Assembly: GCF_046614675.1 (NCBI RefSeq)
Contig: NZ_JBKKJT010000002.1
Coordinates: 744,001-808,000 of the forward strand
Direction: 5' to 3'
Length of the DNA stretch: 64,000 nt
Source of the DNA: Chryseobacterium cupriresistens
Lineage (GTDB): Bacteria > Bacteroidota > Bacteroidia > Flavobacteriales > Weeksellaceae
The notes beneath the pieces were generated by a model, which saw only the letters and a program-made list of their open reading frames with translations, ran no database searches and was not told the origin of the DNA. How positions within the stretch are numbered: position 1 is the stretch's first letter; each line of letters opens with the position of its first letter. The position numbers were made by a program, and so were the translations under genes. This document shows, piece by piece, positions 51,609-60,204 of the stretch.

Positions 51609-52667
51609 ATGAAAATAACTAAACTTTTAACTGTCTTATTTGCAGTTGTACTATTGTTTAATATGTCTTCATGTACAAGTGACTCTGCCGAGTTTGAAAT
51701 TTCTCCGATCACTTACCAGAACGGATATTTTATCTCTAATGAAGGTAATTTTAACAGCCAGGGTGCTAAAGTAACATTCCTGACAAGAGATTTAAGCTTA
51801 AAGCAGGATGACGTATATGGGTACAATAACAATAAAGAAATTCTGGGTGACGTTCTTCAGACCATTGGTCTTAATGGAAATAAGGCTTATCTTGTGATCA
51901 ATAACTCAAACAAAATTGTTGTAGTAGACCGTTATACATTTAAGAAATTAGGAGTAATCACTAATCAGATTGATAACCCGAGAGGAATTGCTTTTGCTAA
52001 TGATTTTATCTATGTTGCTAATCTAAACTTCTCTACGAATGCAACAAGTGTAACAAAATATAAGGCTTCCGACTATTCATTTGTAAGCAAAATCACGATG
52101 ACAGGCGGGGCTGATAAAGCAGTAGAAGCAGGTGGAAATATTTTTGTGCAGAATGCTACTTCCGGATATGGAAATATGATTACTTATATCAATACTTCTA
52201 ATGACAGTAAAACTGAACTTACTGTTCCGAATGGTAAGATTAACAGTACTATTTCATACAAATCCAATGTATATACAATTTCTTCTACAGCTACTGATTC
52301 TTATATCTATAAAATCTCCGGCACAGGGGCTATGACACCGGTAGTTACGTTGACAGGAATTCCAAGTGCTACCAATCTTCAGATTGATAATGATAAAATC
52401 TATTTCAGTTCTGCCAATAAAGTGTATACAACAAGTTTAGCTACACCAACAGTTCCTGCAAGCCCGCTATTAACAGCTGCAGATGGTGGTCCTTATTTTA
52501 CGCTTTATGGATTTAATGTTATTGATGGTAGAATTTTTGCATCAGATGTTAAACAATTCACTCAGGAAAGCGAAATGACTGTATATTCAGCAACTACGGG
52601 TACCAAGCTTACTTCCCTTAAAACAGGTGGTCTTGGTGCTAACGGAACTTTCCTTAACCCGCAATAA
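51609..52667 (+). CDS. BtuG-like surface lipoprotein (beta-propeller, DUF5074 type)
   Basis: 352 residues. The lipoprotein signal (L-L-F-N-M-S-S-C) places the lipid-bearing Cys at 22. The remainder shows repeated strand units such as G-N-K-A-Y-L-V-I-N-N-S-N-K-I-V-V-V-D and P-R-G-I-A-F-A-N-D-F-I-Y-V-A-N, as in YncE/NHL-type seven-bladed propellers. In Bacteroides such proteins (BtuG) capture vitamin B12 at the cell surface and hand it to BtuB. The same function here is inferred from order and riboswitch control. Confidence 0.8.
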   Translation: MKITKLLTVLFAVVLLFNMSSCTSDSAEFEISPITYQNGYFISNEGNFNSQGAKVTFLTRDLSLKQDDVYGYNNNKEILGDVLQTIGLNGNKAYLVINNSNKIVVVDRYTFKKLGVITNQIDNPRGIAFANDFIYVANLNFSTNATSVTKYKASDYSFVSKITMTGGADKAVEAGGNIFVQNATSGYGNMITYINTSNDSKTELTVPNGKINSTISYKSNVYTISSTATDSYIYKISGTGAMTPVVTLTGIPSATNLQIDNDKIYFSSANKVYTTSLATPTVPASPLLTAADGGPYFTLYGFNVIDGRIFASDVKQFTQESEMTVYSATTGTKLTSLKTGGLGANGTFLNPQ

Positions 52668-52717
52668 TTATTACTTCTAAAAATAATTTTTTATTTTTTC
52701 ATCATTTGTGTTTTTTT

Positions 52718-52749
52718 CCGGCCGGTTTCGAAGAAACCGGCCGGCTTTG
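52718..52749 (+). terminator. Terminator of the cobalamin operon
   Basis: A 12-bp stem CCGGCCGGTTTC (52718-52729) pairs with 52733-52744 and is followed by a moderately T-rich tail, 50 bases after the stop. Confidence 0.8.
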
Positions 52750-52761
52750 TTTCCTTAAGAA

Positions 52762-52800
52762 AAAAAATCCGGCGGGATGGAACATCCCGCCGGAATTTTT
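52762..52800. terminator. Second, bidirectional terminator
   Basis: TCCGGCGGGATG (52768-52779), loop GAA, and its complement, flanked by an A run and a T run. It serves the leftward cca gene and backs up the rightward one. Confidence 0.9.
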
Positions 52801-52819
52801 AATATTTTTCTAAATCGAA

Positions 52820-54238
52820 TTATAAGGTTAATCCCAGTTTCTCAGCTTCAGCAATGACAAATTTCGTCGCTTCTTCTTTTTCATTGGGAATTTCACCTTC
52901 AAGAATAGCTTCTTTCACTTTCTCTTTCAGGATACCAATTTCACGGCCCGGCTTAAGATTAAACATTTCCATAATTTCTTCTCCGGTGATCGGCGGCTGG
53001 AAGTTTCTTACCTGATCTTTTTCTTCCACTTCCTTGATCTTGACCGCTACATATTCAAAGTTTCTTTTGAATTTCTCCTGTTTTTTAGAATTTTTAGTGG
53101 TAATATCTGCCTTGCAAAGGGTGAAAAGGTCTTCCAGATCTTCTCCTGCATCAAATAAAAGTCTTCTTAATGCAGAATCTGAAGCATCATCCGTAATCAG
53201 CGCAATTGGCCTTGATGAAAGCTTGACCATTTTCTGAACATATTTCATGTCACTTCCCAAAGGTAATTTCAATCTCTGGAAAAGTGTTTTTACCATTTTT
53301 GAACCTAAAAATTCATGCCCGTGAAAAGTCCATCCTGTTCCTTCTACAAACTTTTTCGTCGGAGCTTTCCCAATGTCATGAAGAAGGGCAGACCAGCGAA
53401 GCCAAAGATTATCGGTATTCACAGAAATATTATCCACTACTTCCAGCGTATGATAAAAATTATCTTTGTGAGTTTGTCCTTCCACTTCTTCCACGCCTTT
53501 CAGTTCGATCAGTTCAGGAATAACAAGCTTCATAAGACCGGTTTGTTCCATCAGTCTCAATCCGATAGACGGTTTTTCAGACATCATGATTTTGTTAAAC
53601 TCTACCATGATTCTTTCCATGGAAACAATCCTGATTCTTTCTGCTTCCTGTTGGATCGCTTTCAGAGAATTTTCCTCAATTTTAAAATTTAAAGTGGAAG
53701 CAAAACGTACTGCTCTCATCATCCTTAACGGATCATCAGAATAGGTTTGTGCTGGTTCCAGGGGAGTTCTTAAAATTTCTTTTTCAAGATCATCAATCCC
53801 ATTGAAAGGATCAATCAATTCTCCGAAATTATTTTTATTTAAAGAAATAGCCATCGCATTGATGGTGAAATCTCTTCTTTTCTGGTCATCTTCAAGACTT
53901 CCGCCTTCCACTTCTGGCTTCCGGCTGTTTTCTGTGTAGCTTTCCTTTCTTGCTCCCACAAACTCAAGTTCAAGTTCTTTATACTTGATCATAGCCGTTC
54001 CGTAAGTTTTGAATACGGAAACCTTCAATTTCGGATCTATATCCTGAGCTACATGCTGAGCAAGCTCAATACCGCTTTGTTCCGTTACAAAATCTATATC
54101 GGTAGATGCTTTTCTGTTCATCAGCAGATCTCGCACATAACCACCCACAATGTATACGGACTGGTTATTCCTTTCTGCTGCTTCAGAAATGATTTTAAAT
54201 AGTTTTAAATTCTTATTTTGATTAAGATTAATTTTCAT
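52820..54238 (-). CDS. cca: CCA tRNA nucleotidyltransferase with HD domain
   Basis: 472 residues from the ATG at 54236-54238; a TTG 18 bases earlier is possible but weaker. The nucleotidyltransferase head has V-Y-I-V-G-G-Y-V-R-D-L-L (~30) and the metal-binding S-T-D-I-D-F-V. The R-R-D-F-T-I-N-A-M-A motif and R-M-M-R-A-V-R-F-A of the tRNA-binding neck follow. A C-terminal HD domain carries L-L-H-D-I-G-K-A-P. The enzyme adds or repairs the 3' CCA of tRNA; the HD part adds phosphohydrolase activity in relatives. Confidence 0.93.
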   Translation of the reverse strand: MKINLNQNKNLKLFKIISEAAERNNQSVYIVGGYVRDLLMNRKASTDIDFVTEQSGIELAQHVAQDIDPKLKVSVFKTYGTAMIKYKELELEFVGARKESYTENSRKPEVEGGSLEDDQKRRDFTINAMAISLNKNNFGELIDPFNGIDDLEKEILRTPLEPAQTYSDDPLRMMRAVRFASTLNFKIEENSLKAIQQEAERIRIVSMERIMVEFNKIMMSEKPSIGLRLMEQTGLMKLVIPELIELKGVEEVEGQTHKDNFYHTLEVVDNISVNTDNLWLRWSALLHDIGKAPTKKFVEGTGWTFHGHEFLGSKMVKTLFQRLKLPLGSDMKYVQKMVKLSSRPIALITDDASDSALRRLLFDAGEDLEDLFTLCKADITTKNSKKQEKFKRNFEYVAVKIKEVEEKDQVRNFQPPITGEEIMEMFNLKPGREIGILKEKVKEAILEGEIPNEKEEATKFVIAEAEKLGLTL

Positions 54239-54275
54239 CGTTGATAATAGTGACAATTTCTACGTATGTTACCCA

Positions 54276-54620
54276 TTAATCATAATGAGCATACATTCTA
54301 CTAATTTTTCCCTCTTCATTAAAAAACATGACTTCAACGGCATGTTTATCCATAATCGACTTATAAAATAATGCTACCGAATCTACTCCTGCTGTGGAAT
54401 GGATCAGATCAAAATGGAGGTCAGGAAATTTATCCAATGCCTTTCTCCAATATTCACGAACAGCTTCTTTTCCTTTTAAAGAACTTTCTTTACCGCCCGT
54501 AGCCAGTGCAATCATAGGAGTTGTAATCTCAATATCATCTGAATAGTGGGAAAGTATATCCTCCAGATCATGAGAATTCCACGCATTGATCCACATTTGG
54601 GCAAATTCGTGATGATTCAT
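54276..54620 (-). CDS. SnoaL-like/NTF2-fold protein
   Basis: 114 residues. The pattern W-I-N-A-W-N-S-H-D-L-E-D-I-L-S-H-Y-S-D-D-I-E near the start and the later G-K-E-A-V-R-E-Y-W-R-K-A-L-D are typical of the SnoaL/NTF2-like cone fold. Members act as isomerases, cyclases or stress proteins; none of these is selected by sequence. A TATCTTTG on the minus strand (54647-54654) gives it its own promoter. Confidence 0.82.
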   Translation of the reverse strand: MNHHEFAQMWINAWNSHDLEDILSHYSDDIEITTPMIALATGGKESSLKGKEAVREYWRKALDKFPDLHFDLIHSTAGVDSVALFYKSIMDKHAVEVMFFNEEGKISRMYAHYD

Positions 54621-54646
54621 AGCAAATAGTTTATGAGTTGAGTTTG

Positions 54647-54654
54647 CAAAGATA
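54647..54654 (-). promoter_or_regulatory. -7 element of the SnoaL-like gene
   Basis: TATCTTTG on the minus strand, 26 bases before the ATG. Confidence 0.55.
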
Positions 54655-54727
54655 GAATTAAAAAAAAGAAATCCTGCCGATATGAACTGACAAGACTCTA
54701 AAAAGTAAACATAAAAGTTCAGAATTC

Positions 54728-55276
54728 TTATTCCCGAAGAACTTTTATTCTGTTGTCATTCCATATTTTGATCACCGAAGAACCTGAGTATTTTGAAACT
54801 TTTTCTCTGTCTTCTTCCACTGCATAATCTACAAGGCTGATTATTTCCTCAGAAATATCAGAGAATTTCAATGGACTTTTTTCACCGCTGAAATTGGCAG
54901 AGGTAGATACCAATGGTCTGTTCAGTTTTGTAATCAGTTTTTTACAGAAATCATTTTTTACAAGACGAATTCCGATACTTCCATCCTCTGCAAGAAGTTC
55001 TTTGGGTAAACCTCTTGGGTTTTCGTAAACGATAGTTACCGGTTTTTCACTGAGATCAATAATTTCCCAGGCCATTTCAGGAACATCCACAAGATCCTGA
55101 AGTCTTTTCTCAGATTCCACAAGGATGATCATGGATTTGTTTTTTTCGCGCTTTTTAATGTCAAAAATCTTATTGACTGCTTCTATATTGGTGGCATCAC
55201 AACCAATTCCCCAGATAGTATCAGTAGGGTAAAGAATTGTTCCGCCGGATTTTAATATTTCGATAATATGTTCCAT
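54728..55276 (-). CDS. L-threonylcarbamoyladenylate synthase (Sua5/YrdC/TsaC family)
   Basis: 182 residues. The family start L-K-S-G-G-T-I-L-Y-P-T-D-T-I-W-G-I-G-C-D is at ~8-27, K-R-E-K-N-K-S-M-I-I-L-V is near 42, and the C-terminal half contains R-P-L-V-S-T-S-A-N-F-S-G. It makes threonylcarbamoyl-AMP for t6A modification of tRNA position 37. The length corresponds to the short YrdC/TsaC form without the extra Sua5 domain. It is expressed from a leftward promoter region just upstream of 55276. Confidence 0.92.
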   Translation of the reverse strand: MEHIIEILKSGGTILYPTDTIWGIGCDATNIEAVNKIFDIKKREKNKSMIILVESEKRLQDLVDVPEMAWEIIDLSEKPVTIVYENPRGLPKELLAEDGSIGIRLVKNDFCKKLITKLNRPLVSTSANFSGEKSPLKFSDISEEIISLVDYAVEEDREKVSKYSGSSVIKIWNDNRIKVLRE

Positions 55277-55388
55277 AATTGTAGTGAATTCAAAGAATGG
55301 ATAAAGGTAGAAAATATAAGAATTTCAGGCAAAAAAATGGGGTTTAAATATGATTTTTCAGCTTGATTATTATGACAAGATGCAAAGA

Positions 55389-55985
55389 TTATAATCCATG
55401 AAAAAATGAATTAAAATAAGTTGTACGCTTAATAGGCTCAATATAATCAGGATGTAGTATTTTTTTGAAATCTTTTTTGGTAAGATGTTGTGAAATCAAG
55501 ACAGGGAAATTTGATCTTGAACCTTCTTTAATTAAAGTATAAAGAATCGCATTGTTTTTAAAAAATACAATGGTTGTCTGTTCATAATCTTTACCCAAAC
55601 TGTAGAGATCTGTCGGTTCATTAAGGAAAATCAGATTCCCAGAAATCTTTGAAATTCTATGATGATGTTTTTTTCCATACTCAATGATTCTGCTTTTAGC
55701 TTCTTCTTTAGGAATTTCAAACTTAATTTCTTTCAAATGTTTTTCGGTGTATTTACAATACAGCACATATACGCTACAGATGAATAAACTTATAAGAATT
55801 GCACACTCGAAGCTGTTATTAAAAGAAAAATCTACTTCTTTTAATAACAGCAGAGAAGCTCCTGCCAATGCAGAAAATCCAAAATAGATCGAGATCGTAT
55901 CAAACTTATCGTATGAACTTTCTTCAAAAACTAATTTTTCAGTTTGAATACTTTCTGTGATTCTTAAATTTTTTATAGATCTCAT
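55389..55985 (-). CDS. Hypothetical membrane protein (two helices)
   Basis: 198 residues with two adjacent membrane helices (~33-48 and 57-75) joined by a short loop, and a C-terminal cytoplasmic domain containing H-H-H-R-I-S-K-I-S-G-N-L-I-F-L-N-E-P. I do not recognise a family. It lies 6 bases downstream of the 80-residue membrane protein gene on the same strand and forms a small cluster with it and the 63-residue gene. Confidence 0.72.
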   Translation of the reverse strand: MRSIKNLRITESIQTEKLVFEESSYDKFDTISIYFGFSALAGASLLLLKEVDFSFNNSFECAILISLFICSVYVLYCKYTEKHLKEIKFEIPKEEAKSRIIEYGKKHHHRISKISGNLIFLNEPTDLYSLGKDYEQTTIVFFKNNAILYTLIKEGSRSNFPVLISQHLTKKDFKKILHPDYIEPIKRTTYFNSFFHGL

Positions 55986-55991
55986 TGCACA

Positions 55992-56234
55992 TCAGGATGA
56001 GAATTTATGATTGATAAATTTAGATTTTATGGATAAATATAATGAGCCAGCTATTAAAAATGCAATAGAAGCTATCCACAAAAAATAACCTGTTTCCAAG
56101 CTGTATATTCTTCCCATTCTTCCATTTTCTGCAGCCAGAATTTCCTTCCAGAAAAAAAATGTTCCTGCAATTAAAAAAGCTTTTGCAGCCAATATCATAG
56201 AAATTAAAAAATATTTTTTATAACAGAATACCAC
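55992..56234 (-). CDS. Small two-helix membrane protein
   Basis: 80 residues from a GTG (an ATG twelve codons in is the alternative). Two hydrophobic helices (~8-27 and 50-68) are separated by a basic loop (G-R-M-G-R-I-Y). It sits 6 bases upstream of the 198-residue membrane protein gene and 12 bases downstream of the 63-residue one. No family recognised. Confidence 0.6.
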   Translation of the reverse strand: MVFCYKKYFLISMILAAKAFLIAGTFFFWKEILAAENGRMGRIYSLETGYFLWIASIAFLIAGSLYLSIKSKFINHKFSS

Positions 56235-56246
56235 TGCAATAAAGAA

Positions 56247-56438
56247 CTAAATATTAGCTGTCCATACCAGAAATTCAAATAAGCCCCCGCCTAAAAAGCT
56301 AATCGAACCTATAAGAAAAGTTTCAAATGATTTATAATCTTTAATCTCTCCCATATCTTCAACTTTAAAAGCTGTAAAACAAAAAGAAATTATGAAAATT
56401 AACAGGCTGGCAAGGGGAATTCGTTTTCTTACATCCAT
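56247..56438 (-). CDS. Small two-helix membrane protein
   Basis: 63 residues with a basic start (M-D-V-R-K-R) and two hydrophobic helices (~8-22 and 42-60). Its start codon overlaps the last codons of the DinB gene by 10 bases, so translation is likely coupled. No family recognised. Confidence 0.6.
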   Translation of the reverse strand: MDVRKRIPLASLLIFIISFCFTAFKVEDMGEIKDYKSFETFLIGSISFLGGGLFEFLVWTANI

Positions 56439-56941
56439 CCCAATTTCGATAAATACCTTTCCTCAATAATATTCAGGTGGTGATAATTGTGACCTATAAT
56501 CAGTTTTCCGATAGTTTCTACAGATATTTCATGGCCATTGGCTGTTCCTGTATTCTGTAAAGCAGAAGGTTGAAGAGTTTCTAATAAAATCTGTGAAGAT
56601 TTTCTCACCAGTTTGTATTCTTCCAAAAGAGATTCCAGGCTTCTTTCACCTGCAAAAGAATTTTCTGCATATTCATTTTCATCAAATCCGGGAAGATTGT
56701 TTTTTTCTCCTCTCGCAAAAGCTAATATTCTGTATTGGAAGACTCTTTCTGTATCAGATAAGTGGAGTAGAAGACCTTTTAAAGTCCATTTTCCTTCTGC
56801 ATAAGCAAAATTAGATTGTTCTTCGGTAAGGTTGGAATAAATTCCGATGGTTTTGTCTGCTGATATCTGCAGTTCATTGATCCAGTTTCCTGATGGAATC
56901 TGATCTAAATATCTTTGGATGTATTTTTGAAAGTCGGTCAT
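56429..56941 (-). CDS. DinB-superfamily protein
   Basis: 170 residues from the ATG at 56939-56941. A longer frame reaching 57016 is low-complexity and does not fit the fold. The four-helix-bundle metal site is visible: a His in L-L-L-H-L-S-D-T-E-R and two in I-I-G-H-N-Y-H-H-L. The family (DinB/YfiT) includes bacillithiol and other thiol transferases and many proteins of unknown substrate. Confidence 0.85.
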   Translation of the reverse strand: MTDFQKYIQRYLDQIPSGNWINELQISADKTIGIYSNLTEEQSNFAYAEGKWTLKGLLLHLSDTERVFQYRILAFARGEKNNLPGFDENEYAENSFAGERSLESLLEEYKLVRKSSQILLETLQPSALQNTGTANGHEISVETIGKLIIGHNYHHLNIIEERYLSKLGWM

Positions 56942-57023
56942 ATTATTTTTTGTTTGGGTTACGGGTTTTCGGGATTCGGGGTCTTGAGATTCGGGATGGT
57001 GAGTGTAACGCATCAATTACTCA

Positions 57024-57473
57024 TTAATCATGATTCGTCCACTCGTAGAAATTTACAGAGTCATAAAGCTCAAAACCGCTGGCTGGATACAATTGGTTTC
57101 CAATATCATTGCTTTTTCCTGTTTCTAAAAGAATTCCACATGCTTTTGAGGAACGGCAGAGTTGCTTAGATTCTTCAATCAGTTTTTTAGAGTATCCTTT
57201 TCCTCTGTGACTTTCATTTACATACAGGTCGTTCAGCAGCCAGTAACGCTGCATTCTTGTAGATGAAAATATAGGATATAGCTGTACAAAACCTGTCAGG
57301 TTACCATTTTCTTCCGTAACAAAAATTTCGGAATCTTTGTTTTCAAGTCTGTCCTGAAGAAAGGTTGTAGCAGCAGGAATATCTGATTCTTTGTGATAAA
57401 ATATCCTGTACTGATCAAATAATTCTACGAGTTGTGGTAAGTCGGAAATAGTTGCTTTCCTTGAGTTTTTCAT
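57024..57473 (-). CDS. GNAT-family N-acetyltransferase
   Basis: 149 residues with motif A at V-N-E-S-H-R-G-K-G-Y-S-K-K-L-I (~92-106), preceded by L-N-D-L-Y and followed by A-C-G-I-L-L-E-T. The C-terminal Y-P-A-S-G-F-E-L-Y and V-N-F-Y-E-W complete the fold. The substrate is unknown. It is upstream of the DinB gene, with about 80 bases between. Confidence 0.87.
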   Translation of the reverse strand: MKNSRKATISDLPQLVELFDQYRIFYHKESDIPAATTFLQDRLENKDSEIFVTEENGNLTGFVQLYPIFSSTRMQRYWLLNDLYVNESHRGKGYSKKLIEESKQLCRSSKACGILLETGKSNDIGNQLYPASGFELYDSVNFYEWTNHD

Positions 57474-57493
57474 AATATCAGTTGGTGTTATAA

Positions 57494-57529
57494 TAAATGA
57501 GAAGGATTATCAAAACCCTTCTCATTTAA
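57494..57529 (-). terminator. Terminator after the cystathionine gamma-synthase gene
   Basis: AAATGAGAAGG (57495-57505) pairs with CCTTCTCATTT (57517-57527), 12 bases beyond the stop codon at 57541. Confidence 0.85.
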
Positions 57530-57540
57530 TGTATTGTATG

Positions 57541-58680
57541 TTAAGAAAAAGCTTTCTCAAGATCTGCAATAAGATCCTCTGCATCTTCAATGCCTACGCT
57601 TAAACGAACAAGGTCGTCTGTGATTCCCAGTTCAGCACGTTTTTCTGCCGGGATTGAAGCGTGAGTCATCAACGCAGGGTGGTTAGCCAAAGATTCTACA
57701 CCTCCTAAAGATTCCGCAAGGGTAAATACTCTTACTTTTTCCAAGAATTTGACAGCATCTTCTTTCTTACTAGATTTAAAAGTGAATGAAACCATTCCCC
57801 CTGATTCCTTCATCTGGGATTTTGCCAGTTCATACTGTGGATGAGATTCCAATCCCGGATAAATTACCTTATCCACAGCTGGATGTGTCTCAAGGTACTT
57901 CGCTACAGCAAGACCATTGTCCGAATGTCTCTGCATTCTTAAGGCCAGTGTTTTAATTCCTCTCAATACAAGATAAGAATCGTGAGGACCTAAAATACCA
58001 CCGCTTGCAAACTGAATAAAGTGAAGTTTTTCTCCCAGTTCGGCATCTTTAGCAATAAGAGCTCCTGCAATCACATCAGAATGGCCTCCTAAATATTTCG
58101 TTGCGGAGTGCATTACAATGTCAGCTCCCAAATCAATAGGTCTCTGGATATAAGGCGTAGCAAAAGTATTGTCTACTGCTACCAGAATATCTTTCCCTTT
58201 TGCAACTTCTACTACTGCTTTGATATCTACTAATTTCATCAAAGGATTCGTAGGAGTTTCTACCCAGATCAGTTTTGTTTTATCTGTAATGACATCAGCA
58301 ATTTTAGAAACATCGTCAAAATTTACGAATGTGAATTTCAGCTGATATTTTTCGAAAAGTCTCGTGAACATTCTGTAAGTTCCTCCGTAAAGGTCATCTA
58401 CAGCAATCACTTCATCACCAGGGTTTAATAATTTCAAAACACAGTCGATGGCTGCAAGACCGGAACCGAAAGCCAGACCTCTCGCTCCGTTTTCAATACT
58501 TGCCAAAGAATCTTCCAATGCCTGTCTTGTAGGATTGGCAGCTCTTGAATATTCGTATCCGGAATGTACTCCCGGACTCTTCTGTGCAAACGTAGAGGTT
58601 AAAAATACAGGTACATTTACAGAACCTGTTGCAGACTCGTGGTGCTGCCCTCCGTGAATTACTTTTGTATTAAAATTCAT
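57541..58680 (-). CDS. Cystathionine gamma-synthase (or lyase), PLP-dependent
   Basis: 379 residues from the ATG at 58678-58680. The frame is open 87 bases further upstream but that part is non-homologous. Core motifs are Y-E-Y-S-R-A-A-N-P-T-R near 43, L-A-F-G-S-G-L-A-A (~77), D-N-T-F-A-T-P-Y (~175) and the PLP lysine in H-S-A-T-K-Y-L-G-G-H-S-D (~198). The gamma-type trans-sulfuration enzymes differ by few residues, so synthase versus lyase is not certain. Homocysteine/methionine metabolism is the likely context. Confidence 0.9.
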   Translation of the reverse strand: MNFNTKVIHGGQHHESATGSVNVPVFLTSTFAQKSPGVHSGYEYSRAANPTRQALEDSLASIENGARGLAFGSGLAAIDCVLKLLNPGDEVIAVDDLYGGTYRMFTRLFEKYQLKFTFVNFDDVSKIADVITDKTKLIWVETPTNPLMKLVDIKAVVEVAKGKDILVAVDNTFATPYIQRPIDLGADIVMHSATKYLGGHSDVIAGALIAKDAELGEKLHFIQFASGGILGPHDSYLVLRGIKTLALRMQRHSDNGLAVAKYLETHPAVDKVIYPGLESHPQYELAKSQMKESGGMVSFTFKSSKKEDAVKFLEKVRVFTLAESLGGVESLANHPALMTHASIPAEKRAELGITDDLVRLSVGIEDAEDLIADLEKAFS

Positions 58681-58812
58681 AATTTTTTGCTTTAGGCTTA
58701 GCATTAAACAATAAAGTATATTGCTTAAGCGGATTGTTTTATTAAAATTTGCTCTAGCTGAATACAAAAAGCTTACCGCTTACTGCCTGCAGCTTACTGC
58801 AATTATATTTTT

Positions 58813-59136
58813 TTACTTAATAGCAGATTTTACCGCAAATTCTTCTGCAATTTCTTCCATCCACTGCGCTACATCTTCTTCTCCGGTTGCTCTCTGATAC
58901 GTATTTCCTAGAGATATTAAAATCTGGTGGATAAACATCTTCATCTGGTCTACAGGCATTTCTTTGGTCCAAAGATCAATTCTTAACGCTTCTCTTGTTT
59001 TATCATCCCATACGGAAATCATGGTTGCTTTGGTATCTTGTTTTTCAATACCGCCATCCTGAGCGTTCCATGTAATATTTTCCGGTACGTGATTTTCATC
59101 AAGCTCTACATCTATCGTAATCTGAGTCTTTCTCAT
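58813..59136 (-). CDS. gldC: Gliding motility protein GldC
   Basis: 107 residues beginning M-R-K-T-Q-I-T-I-D-V-E-L-D-E-N-H-V-P and containing I-S-V-W-D and R-I-D-L-W-T-K-E-M-P-V-D, which match GldC. It is a small cytoplasmic protein. In Flavobacterium johnsoniae gldC lies next to gldB and loss impairs gliding. The gene is 32 bases downstream of gldB on the same strand. Motility depends on the wider Gld machinery outside this window. Confidence 0.9.
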   Translation of the reverse strand: MRKTQITIDVELDENHVPENITWNAQDGGIEKQDTKATMISVWDDKTREALRIDLWTKEMPVDQMKMFIHQILISLGNTYQRATGEEDVAQWMEEIAEEFAVKSAIK

Positions 59137-59168
59137 TTTTCTATTTTTTCTAAATTCTAAAATTTCTA

Positions 59169-60152
59169 TTATTTAAGTTTCGGTTTATAACCGGATTGAT
59201 TAAAAATTGTGGTAGCATCCATTTTCAGGAACTCTGTTAACTTTGTTTCAGGCTTTTCTTTAAAGTATGCTTTACAGATCTGCCAGCCTGTAAAAATCCC
59301 GATTTGTGGTGAAGATTCATTGTCAATTTCTGTATAAAACTTCGAGAATGGGCCTGGGGAAATAAAACGTTCTCCCAGTCTCGGATCATCGCCGAAGATC
59401 AGATTACTTTCTACAAAATAATTCCAGATATTCGCCTCATTACTGGTTGCCCATTCATACTGCTTTTGAGTATAATTCATTTTCAGATAATCGGGAGTAT
59501 CCGGAAGAAAAGCATCCTGAAGAATCATTACTTTTCCGTTCAGAATCATCTGATCAATGAATTTCTGATGATCAGGAGATTCCGTTACAATATTTTCTGC
59601 AAACAACTGTGATACTTTAGGAACAATATTCTGTGGATTCATTGATTTTTGGAAATACAACTCCAGCCCTTTGTAATTAGGATTTCCATCACCCATAAAA
59701 CCGGTTACATCTATGAATAACAGATTGCCTTTTTCATCATAAAATATAGGATCCTGTACCATCTGTAGAGCAGATGAGAACAGATATACTTTTGGATTTT
59801 TAAATTGAGGAAAGTAATATTTGATATGAGAAAATAAGCTCTGAAGCTCATTTTGCAGCTTTGCCTGATCTATTTTCCCGATAGCTTCCTTGTAGATTTT
59901 TATCTCCTCAGCATCTGCTCTTCTTTTTTCGAAATCAGCATCAGAAACACTTCCCTGGAACCAAGGAAATTGAGCTTTAAACTGATCCAATGGAATGTTC
60001 TGATTATAGAATTCTTTGGAAATATCTGTAATGTCAACTTTTTCGGCAGTTTGTTTGACTTCGACCTTCCATTGATTTTCAGGTTCTTTTTTGCAGGAAA
60101 CAAGCCCGGCAGCTAAAACGAAAGAAAGCGCAATATATCTAAAAATCTTCAT
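59169..60152 (-). CDS. gldB: Gliding motility lipoprotein GldB
   Basis: 327 residues from the ATG at 60150-60152, which begins a lipoprotein signal (L-A-A-G-L-V-S-C, lipid-bearing Cys at 20); a longer frame would bury it. The body matches GldB: F-Y-N-Q-N-I-P-L-D-Q-F-K, F-P-W-F-Q-G-S-V-S-D, and the late W-N-Y-F-V-E-S and F-I-S-P-G-P. GldB is an essential membrane lipoprotein of flavobacterial gliding. A minus-strand TATTTTTG (60178-60185) lies 25 bases upstream. Confidence 0.92.
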   Translation of the reverse strand: MKIFRYIALSFVLAAGLVSCKKEPENQWKVEVKQTAEKVDITDISKEFYNQNIPLDQFKAQFPWFQGSVSDADFEKRRADAEEIKIYKEAIGKIDQAKLQNELQSLFSHIKYYFPQFKNPKVYLFSSALQMVQDPIFYDEKGNLLFIDVTGFMGDGNPNYKGLELYFQKSMNPQNIVPKVSQLFAENIVTESPDHQKFIDQMILNGKVMILQDAFLPDTPDYLKMNYTQKQYEWATSNEANIWNYFVESNLIFGDDPRLGERFISPGPFSKFYTEIDNESSPQIGIFTGWQICKAYFKEKPETKLTEFLKMDATTIFNQSGYKPKLK

Positions 60153-60177
60153 TATTTTTACATGGAATTTAAGTTTA

Positions 60178-60185
60178 CAAAAATA
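60178..60185 (-). promoter_or_regulatory. -7 element of gldB
   Basis: TATTTTTG on the minus strand matches TAnnTTTG, 25 bases before the gldB start. Confidence 0.55.
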
Positions 60186-60204
60186 AGGATTAAATACACA
60201 ATTC

